Shown in pieces: positions 58,556 through 64,000 of a DNA stretch of 64,000 nt. A program made the position numbers and the translations under genes. The notes beneath the pieces were generated by a model that had not been told where the DNA came from, made no database searches, and was given only the letters and a program-made list of their open reading frames with translations. Source of the DNA: Rhizobium sp. SL86 (lineage in GTDB: Bacteria > Pseudomonadota > Alphaproteobacteria > Rhizobiales > Rhizobiaceae); NCBI RefSeq assembly GCF_026672545.1, contig NZ_JAPPRJ010000001.1:1054001-1118000 (forward strand), written 5' to 3'. Positions within the stretch are counted from its first letter, which is position 1. Each line of letters opens with the position of its first letter.

Positions 58556-60088
58556 TCACGCTGCTGCCGTCAAGCGTTCTCCGGCAATCCGGTAGGAAAT
58601 CGCCTCGGCGAGATGGATGCGGCCGACCTTGTCCTCGCCGTCGAGATCGGCGAGCGTGCGGGCAACCTTCAGGATCCGGTGATAACCACGGGCGGAGAAT
58701 TTCAGCTTCTCCGCCGCATCGCGCAGCAATTGCATGCCGGCCGCATCGGGAGCGGCGAAATCCTCGATGAGCGCCGTCGAGCAGCGGGCATTGGTGGAAA
58801 TCTCCGGCAGGCCAGCTTCGGCGAAACGTCGCATCTGCCGCTCGCGCGCACGCGCCACGCGTGCCGCCACCGTGGCGCTGGGTTCGGCCGGGCGCGGGCG
58901 GATGAGATCGGCGGCGGAGACGGCCGGCACGTCGATGCGGATGTCGATGCGGTCCATCAGCGGGCCGGAAATGCGGCCCTGGTATTCGCTGACGCAGCGC
59001 AGGCCGCGGGCGCAGATGTGGCCGGGTTCACCCGCCATGCCGCAGCGGCACGGGTTCATCGCCGCCACCAGTTGGATGTTGGCAGGATAGGTGACCCGGT
59101 GATTGGCCCGCGCAATCACGCATTCGCCGGTCTCCAGCGGCTGGCGCAGCGCATCGAGAACCTGCGGTGCAAACTCGGGAAACTCGTCGAGAAACAGCAC
59201 ACCGTGATGGGCAAGCGAGGCTTCGCCCGGTTTTGCCCTCAGCCCGCCGCCGACGAGCGCTGCCATGGTCGCCGAATGGTGCGGCGTGCGGAACGGTCGT
59301 CGGTCGGACAGCTTGCCACCGGACAATTGCCCGGCGATCGAATGGATCATCGACACTTCCAGAAGTTCGGCAGCGGAGAGCGGCGGCAGGATGGAGGGAA
59401 GCCGTGCCGCGAGCATGGATTTTCCCGATCCGGGTGGACCTACCATCAGGAGATTGTGGCCGCCGGCGGCCGCCACTTCCAACGCCCGTTTGGCGCTTTC
59501 CTGCCCCTTGATGTCTGCGAGATCCGGCAGGTTGGCGGCAGGTGCACGGATCGCCGGCTGGGGACGCGACAGAACCTGCGTGCCGCGGAAATGATTGGCG
59601 AGCGCAATCAGGCTGCGCGGTGCGAGGATATCGATGCCGGCGCCTGCCCAGGCGGCTTCCGCACCACTGTCGGCCGGGCAGATCAACCCCTTGTCGAGGG
59701 CATTGGCGCCGATTGCCGCCGGCAGCGCGCCAGCCACGGCCGCAAGCGTGCCGTCGAGGTTCAATTCGCCGATCACCACGTAATTCGACAGCGCATCACC
59801 CGGAATGGCGCCCAGCGCCGCCATCAGGCCAAGCGCGATCGGCAAATCGAAATGCGACCCTTCCTTGGGCAGATCCGCCGGTGCCAGATTAACAGTCACC
59901 CGTTTTGGCGGAAGTGCCAGACCGGAGGCGTGCAAGGCCGCCTGAACCCGTTCGCGGCTTTCGGCCACCGCCTTGTCGGGCAGGCCGACGATCTGCATGC
60001 CGAGCTTGCCCGGCCCGACCATGACCTGAACATCGACAGGCACCCCCTCGATGCCCTGAAATGCGACTGTGCTGACCCGTGCAACCAT
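58556..60088 (-). CDS. comM: ComM/YifB-family AAA+ protein (Mg chelatase-like)
   Basis: ComM is a helicase-like AAA+ ring that helps integrate incoming DNA in naturally transformable bacteria and is widely kept elsewhere. The 510-residue protein has the N-terminal Lon-like fold (GLPDKAVAESRERVQAAL), Walker A MVGPPGSGKSMLAAR, Walker B GVLFLDEFPEFAP, and a zinc-binding stretch around NPCRCG. ATG 60088 starts the conserved part; the longer frame to 60166 is not supported. Confidence 0.93.
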   Translation of the reverse strand: MVARVSTVAFQGIEGVPVDVQVMVGPGKLGMQIVGLPDKAVAESRERVQAALHASGLALPPKRVTVNLAPADLPKEGSHFDLPIALGLMAALGAIPGDALSNYVVIGELNLDGTLAAVAGALPAAIGANALDKGLICPADSGAEAAWAGAGIDILAPRSLIALANHFRGTQVLSRPQPAIRAPAANLPDLADIKGQESAKRALEVAAAGGHNLLMVGPPGSGKSMLAARLPSILPPLSAAELLEVSMIHSIAGQLSGGKLSDRRPFRTPHHSATMAALVGGGLRAKPGEASLAHHGVLFLDEFPEFAPQVLDALRQPLETGECVIARANHRVTYPANIQLVAAMNPCRCGMAGEPGHICARGLRCVSEYQGRISGPLMDRIDIRIDVPAVSAADLIRPRPAEPSATVAARVARARERQMRRFAEAGLPEISTNARCSTALIEDFAAPDAAGMQLLRDAAEKLKFSARGYHRILKVARTLADLDGEDKVGRIHLAEAISYRIAGERLTAAA

Positions 60089-60274
60089 GCGCCACCTGCC
60101 CCACACGCCCAAGTGTTTGCCGCGTTCCAAAACCCACAGGTTGTTGGAACGACCAAGTACAATCAAGCATGAATACGTCGGACAGACAAGAACATTATGC
60201 GAACAAATACACCAAAAACGCGATATTTCTTCACATTGGTTGTTGTTTTGGAACGAAACGCGATCAGGCGTGAA

Positions 60275-60300
60275 CGGGCGGTGCCTGCGGCACCTGCCCG
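60275..60300. terminator. Strong hairpin downstream of gshB
   Basis: CGGGCGGTGCC and GGCACCTGCCCG pair with a one-base bulge around a TGC loop, directly after the gshB stop on the minus strand. No U run follows, so it is at best a weak or factor-assisted terminator. Confidence 0.4.
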
Positions 60301-60306
60301 TCGGCC

Positions 60307-61254
60307 TCAGCCACGCTTTTTCTCGATGGCGTCCCAGAGAAGCGCAGCAACATCGGCGCCACCGAACTTCTTCACTTCGCGAATACCTGTGGGCGAGGTC
60401 ACGTTGATCTCGGTCATGAAGTCGCCGATCACATCGATGCCGACGAACAGGAAACCACGTTCGCGCAGCGCAGGGCCGATGCGGGCGCAGATTTCCTTTT
60501 CGCGTGCCGTCAGTTCGGTTGCCTCGGCGCGGCCGCCCACATGCATGTTGGAACGCGCATCATGGTCTGCCGGCACGCGGTTGATCGCACCAACCGCTTC
60601 GCCATCCACCAGCAGGATACGTTTGTCGCCCTTGCGCACCGCCGGAAGATAGCCCTGCGCGATGAAGGGCTCGCGATACATCTGGCCGAACATTTCGAGC
60701 AGCGAGGAGAAGTTGCGGTCGTCGCGGGCCGAGTGGAAAACGCCGGCGCCGCCATTGCCGTAGAGCGGCTTCAGGATGATGTCGCCGAGTTCTTCCCGGA
60801 ACCGCGCGATCTCGCCGATGTCGCGGGTAATCAGCGTCGGCGGCATCAGGTCGGCAAATTCGGTGACAAAAATCTTTTCCGGCGAGTTGCGCACCCAGGC
60901 CGGGTCGTTCACCACCAGCGTCTTCGGCTGCAGGCGCTCCAGAAGGTGCGTCGAGGTGATATAGGCCATGTCGAAGGGCGGGTCCTGGCGCAGCATCACC
61001 ACGTCCATGGTGGCAAGATCCACCCGCTCGCGCTCACCGAGCGTAAAGTGGCTGCCCTTCTCGTCGCGCACCGTCATCGGCTCGACGGCGGCAAAGATGC
61101 GACCATCGCGCATGGTCAGCCGGTCGGGTGTGTAGTGGTAAAGCTCGAACCCTCGCGCCTGCGCTTCCAGCGCCATGGCAAAGGTGGAATCGCCGGCAAT
61201 GTTGATGCCGGACACGTGGTCCATCTGGAACGCGACTTTGCGGATCTTGGCCAT
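60307..61254 (-). CDS. gshB: Glutathione synthetase
   Basis: GshB joins gamma-glutamylcysteine and glycine. The 315-residue ATP-grasp enzyme has [16 protein letters not shown] segment ([19 protein letters not shown]), [15 protein letters not shown] and [22 protein letters not shown] 61254 begins the conserved [12 protein letters not shown]. GshA is not in the window. It is 76 bp downstream of the cupin gene. Confidence 0.95.
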   Translation of the reverse strand: MAKIRKVAFQMDHVSGINIAGDSTFAMALEAQARGFELYHYTPDRLTMRDGRIFAAVEPMTVRDEKGSHFTLGERERVDLATMDVVMLRQDPPFDMAYITSTHLLERLQPKTLVVNDPAWVRNSPEKIFVTEFADLMPPTLITRDIGEIARFREELGDIILKPLYGNGGAGVFHSARDDRNFSSLLEMFGQMYREPFIAQGYLPAVRKGDKRILLVDGEAVGAINRVPADHDARSNMHVGGRAEATELTAREKEICARIGPALRERGFLFVGIDVIGDFMTEINVTSPTGIREVKKFGGADVAALLWDAIEKKRG

Positions 61255-61330
61255 TCCCTGCCCCTTGTCAGATTGCCCGCCAGATGTAGGACGGCGGGCG
61301 ATCGATGGCAACGGCAGATTCCAACCTCTC

Positions 61331-61840
61331 TCAGAGACCGAGGCCAGTTCCCTTGATGGCCCGGCGCAAGCGATTGCGAATCCTGTAGAAAAGCGCCAGC
61401 GGCAGCCAGATCGGCTGGCGCATGAAGGCAATCTTGCGCACGTAAGTGTCGATGCGCCAGGTGGCCCATGTGCCGGCCTTGAAATAACCGATGTCACCCG
61501 CCTTCAGGAGACGCTGCGTGCCATCCTCAGCGGTGATGAACACCTCGCCCTCGACGATGACGACGGTCTCGTCGTCGCCGAAAAACCAGCGGAAGGTGCC
61601 GGCGGTGCAGTCCCACATGGCGGTGACGGAACATTTGTCTTCCGTGCAGGAATGCTGCGCAACCCGCGCCACCGGCGTGCCGGCCAGGATCCATGCCGGT
61701 TCGATCGGCGCCGGCTTCAACTCCCGAAACAACGCCTCCGGCGTTGCCCCGATGAAGGGAGGAACGCCCTTGCGTTCCGTCGATGCGCGACCACGATAGG
61801 CAAGAGCCAGTGCTCCCGCCAATACAAGTTTCACAACCAT
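61331..61840 (-). CDS. Cupin-domain protein with N-terminal hydrophobic segment
   Basis: This 169-residue protein has a hydrophobic start ([14 protein letters not shown]) and a Cupin_3/DUF861-like core: [53 protein letters not shown]. The first metal-site residues are not the usual H-x-H-x3-E, as is normal for this subfamily. Function unknown. A small set of alternative hairpins (GAGGTT-N5-AACCTC, 61891-61907) lies upstream. Confidence 0.7.
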   Translation of the reverse strand: MVVKLVLAGALALAYRGRASTERKGVPPFIGATPEALFRELKPAPIEPAWILAGTPVARVAQHSCTEDKCSVTAMWDCTAGTFRWFFGDDETVVIVEGEVFITAEDGTQRLLKAGDIGYFKAGTWATWRIDTYVRKIAFMRQPIWLPLALFYRIRNRLRRAIKGTGLGL

Positions 61841-61940
61841 GTTGCCCCCAAGGTTTGATCCTCGGGAGGCTAACAGGCGAACCTCATCAGGAGGTTTTGC
61901 GAACCTCTAAGATTTGAACGAATCCCGGCTTTGACCGAAA

Positions 61941-63044
61941 TCAGGCCGTTTCCACCGCAGCCGTTGTCTTGTCCGTGGCGACATTCGTGCCCGAACCGAT
62001 GCGTTTGCCATCGGATGCGGAGAAAAAGTGCAGGCGGTCCTGGTCGATCGTCAGGGACAGCGACTCGCCGATCACCATGTCCGTCGGCATCGAGGCCGTC
62101 AGCATCTGATCGCCCACCAGCCCGTGCACCAAGCGTTGCGCGCCCAGTTCCTCGACGTAATCCACCGTCATCGGCAGCACGGTCTCGCCTTCATGGGCGA
62201 GGCGCAGATCTTCGGCCCTGAGGCCGACGGTGACGGCGCCGGATGCGGGTGGCGCGCCGGCAAGATCGATCAGCGCCGGGCCGATCGCCAGGCGATTGCC
62301 ATGGATTTCGCCGGCGACCAGGTTCATCGCCGGCGAGCCGATGAAGCTTGCAACGAAGGTGGAGGCCGGTGCGTGGTAGACCTCGAGCGGCGAGCCGATC
62401 TGCTCGATCCGGCCGCCATTCAGCACCACCAGCCGGTCGGCCAGCGTCATGGCTTCCAGCTGATCGTGCGTCACGTAGATCGAGGTGGTGCCAAGGCGCC
62501 GCTGCAGGCGCTTGATTTCGCCGCGCATGGAGACACGCAGTTTGGCATCGAGGTTCGACAGCGGTTCGTCGAAGAGAAAGGCCGCCGGCTTGCGCACGAT
62601 GGCGCGGCCCATGGCCACACGCTGGCGCTGGCCGCCGGAAAGGGCGCGCGGCTTGCGCTCCAGATACTGGGTGATTTCCAGCATGCGGGCGGCTTCCGCC
62701 ACACGCGCATCGATCTCCGCCTTCGGCGTGCCGCGGTTCTTCAAGCCATAAGCGAGGTTCTGGTAGACCGTCATGTGCGGGTAAAGCGCATAGTTCTGGA
62801 AGACCATGGCAATGTCGCGCTCGGCCGGTTCCATGCGGTTCACCACCTTGCCGCCGATCGAGACCTCACCTTCGGAAATGGCTTCGAGACCGGCAACCAT
62901 GCGCAGAAGGGTCGACTTGCCGCAGCCGGAGGGGCCGACGAGGACGATGAACTCGCCATCGGCGATGTCGATCGAGACGGAATTGACCGCCTTCACGCCG
63001 CCGGCATAGATCTTCGACACACCGGCTATCTTGATGCCAGCCAT
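61941..63044 (-). CDS. ugpC: Glycerol-3-phosphate-type ABC transporter ATPase UgpC
   Basis: This 367-residue MalK-type ATPase has Walker [10 protein letters not shown], signature [17 protein letters not shown], Walker [13 protein letters not shown] and a C-terminal TOBE domain (TVGLRAEDL). The MalK group includes sugar, glycerol phosphate and other transporters; the ugp call rests on the two permeases upstream. It follows ugpE directly. Confidence 0.88.
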   Translation of the reverse strand: MAGIKIAGVSKIYAGGVKAVNSVSIDIADGEFIVLVGPSGCGKSTLLRMVAGLEAISEGEVSIGGKVVNRMEPAERDIAMVFQNYALYPHMTVYQNLAYGLKNRGTPKAEIDARVAEAARMLEITQYLERKPRALSGGQRQRVAMGRAIVRKPAAFLFDEPLSNLDAKLRVSMRGEIKRLQRRLGTTSIYVTHDQLEAMTLADRLVVLNGGRIEQIGSPLEVYHAPASTFVASFIGSPAMNLVAGEIHGNRLAIGPALIDLAGAPPASGAVTVGLRAEDLRLAHEGETVLPMTVDYVEELGAQRLVHGLVGDQMLTASMPTDMVIGESLSLTIDQDRLHFFSASDGKRIGSGTNVATDKTTAAVETA

Positions 63045-63045
63045 G

Positions 63046-63894
63046 TTACTTCTCCGTCTCTGTCAGGCCGCGGATGAACAGCCGCTGCATAAATATAACG
63101 ATCAGAATGGGGGGCAGCATGGCAAGCACGGACCCTGCCATCACGAGTTGCCACTGGATGACACCGTCCTGGACGGTGACCATGCGCTTCATGCCCATCA
63201 TCAATGTGTAATAACCGGGGTCCGTCGTCACCAAGAGCGGCCAGAGGTATTGCACCCAGCCGTAAATGAAGAGGATGACGGACAGCGCGCCGATATTCGT
63301 GCGCGACAGGGGCAGCAGGATGTCGCGGAAGAACTTCATCGGGCCTGCCCCATCGACGCGCGCTGCTTCCAGCATCTCGTCCGGCACCGTCATGAAGAAC
63401 TGGCGGAACAGGAAGGTCGCGGTGGCGGACGCAATCAGCGGAATGGTGAGACCCGCCCAGGAGTTCAGCATGCCGAGGTCCGCCACGATCTTATAGGTCG
63501 GCATGATGCGCACTTCGACCGGCAGCATCAGCGTGACGAAGATGATCCAGAAGGCGAGCTGGCGAAGCGGAAAGCGGAAATAGACGATCGCAAAGGCCGA
63601 AATGATCGAGATCGCGATCTTGCCGATGGTGATGACCAGCGCCATGATCAGCGAATTCAGTGCCATGTGCGAATAGTTCGGCAGGCCGTTGGCGGCTGAA
63701 GCACTCGTCAGGATCTGGGTGTAATTCTCGATGAAATGCGAACCGGGGAGAAGCGGCACGGGTCCGCTCATCAGCGTCGAGATGTCGTGCGTCGAGGCAA
63801 TGATCGCGACATAGACCGGCAGCGCCACCACGGCAAAACCGAGGATCAGGAAGGCGTGGGTCAGAAAGGTCAGGAACGGGCGGTTTTCAACCAT
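63046..63894 (-). CDS. ugpE: ABC transporter inner-membrane permease UgpE
   Basis: The 282-residue permease has six hydrophobic helices and the cytoplasmic EAA loop [20 protein letters not shown]. Together with UgpA it forms the channel for sn-glycerol 3-phosphate and related diesters. ugpC starts one base after its stop. Confidence 0.88.
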   Translation of the reverse strand: MVENRPFLTFLTHAFLILGFAVVALPVYVAIIASTHDISTLMSGPVPLLPGSHFIENYTQILTSASAANGLPNYSHMALNSLIMALVITIGKIAISIISAFAIVYFRFPLRQLAFWIIFVTLMLPVEVRIMPTYKIVADLGMLNSWAGLTIPLIASATATFLFRQFFMTVPDEMLEAARVDGAGPMKFFRDILLPLSRTNIGALSVILFIYGWVQYLWPLLVTTDPGYYTLMMGMKRMVTVQDGVIQWQLVMAGSVLAMLPPILIVIFMQRLFIRGLTETEK

Positions 63895-63903
63895 GATCGG
63901 TCC

Positions 63904-64000
63904 TCAATACTGCACGCGGCGTTCGACATAACGGAACTGCACGAAGGTCAGCACCATCACGATCAGCATCAGGAGAACCGACTGCGCCGAGGATGAACCG
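63904..64000 (-). CDS. ugpA: ABC transporter inner-membrane permease UgpA, C-terminal end only
   Basis: The last 31 residues of the frame are seen, ending FVQFRYVERRVQY before TGA, the typical UgpA end. The rest lies beyond the right edge. The ugpB binding protein is expected further upstream. Confidence 0.8.
   Translation of the reverse strand, partial: GSSSAQSVLLMLIVMVLTFVQFRYVERRVQY

Noticed and set aside
58433..60172. A 579-codon open frame opposite comM
   Set aside because: Antisense of ComM; no recognisable fold.
61891..61907. Riboswitch or terminator before the cupin gene
   Set aside because: The stem is only six base pairs, has no U run, and no known riboswitch core is visible.

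Overview
The window looks like the chromosome of a Rhizobiaceae alphaproteobacterium (Rhizobium/Agrobacterium/Sinorhizobium relatives). The evidence is high GC throughout; rhizobial gene blocks (mutS-glnD-murJ; lptC-lptA-lptB-rpoN-hpf-ptsN; hrcA-grpE; dnaA-rpsT; mutM-ubiE-ubiB); the ornithine-lipid gene olsB; a malic enzyme with a phosphotransacetylase tail; and a palindromic intergenic element resembling rhizobial RIME. No tRNA, rRNA, CRISPR array or insertion sequence was recognised. Almost all of the window is coding.

Layout. 1-8.8 kb: end of an M15-type peptidase, then murJ, glnD, an AraC regulator with a membrane domain, and mutS, the last four on the minus strand. 8.9-11.9 kb: the malic enzyme and a Phd/VapC toxin-antitoxin pair. 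11.9-17.6 kb: olsB, a hybrid histidine kinase, lspA and two RNA methyltransferases. 17.7-20 kb: a CoxG-like protein, then lapA-like, ihfB and sppA. 20.1-25.3 kb: lipopolysaccharide export genes lptCAB, rpoN, the ribosome hibernation factor and ptsN. 25.3-31.1 kb: grpE and hrcA facing rph, a VOC protein, a frameshifted rdgB, hemW and a methyltransferase. 31.1-37.6 kb: a DMT transporter, a LysR regulator, another methyltransferase, dnaA, rpsT and mutM. 37.7-48.1 kb: ubiE-ubiB and coaBC, separated by about 6.7 kb of accessory genes (a P-loop kinase-like protein, a membrane coiled-coil/ClpP-like pair, a glyoxalase-like protein and a TRAP transporter). 48.1-64 kb: a two-gene chromate transporter, a class II amidotransferase, otsB-otsA, prfC, dut, a lipoprotein, a LysE exporter, cysK, a GNAT protein, comM, gshB, a cupin and the end of an ugp-type ABC transporter operon.

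Most genes are housekeeping: envelope assembly (murJ, lspA, lptCAB, olsB), nitrogen/PTS signalling (glnD, rpoN, ptsN), genome maintenance (mutS, mutM, dut, dnaA, ihfB), proteostasis and translation (hrcA, grpE, hpf, prfC, rpsT), and redox or osmotic stress (gshB, cysK, otsBA). The least ordinary items are the 40.7-42.9 kb operon pairing an unrecognised membrane coiled-coil protein with a membrane-anchored ClpP-like protein; a single-base frameshift in rdgB; a toxin-antitoxin pair preceded by a perfect 13-bp inverted repeat; and dyad-symmetric sites upstream of rpoN, dnaA and the AraC gene. Functional calls rest on motif reading of the translated sequence. No database search was run, and statements about gene order in other rhizobia come from memory.
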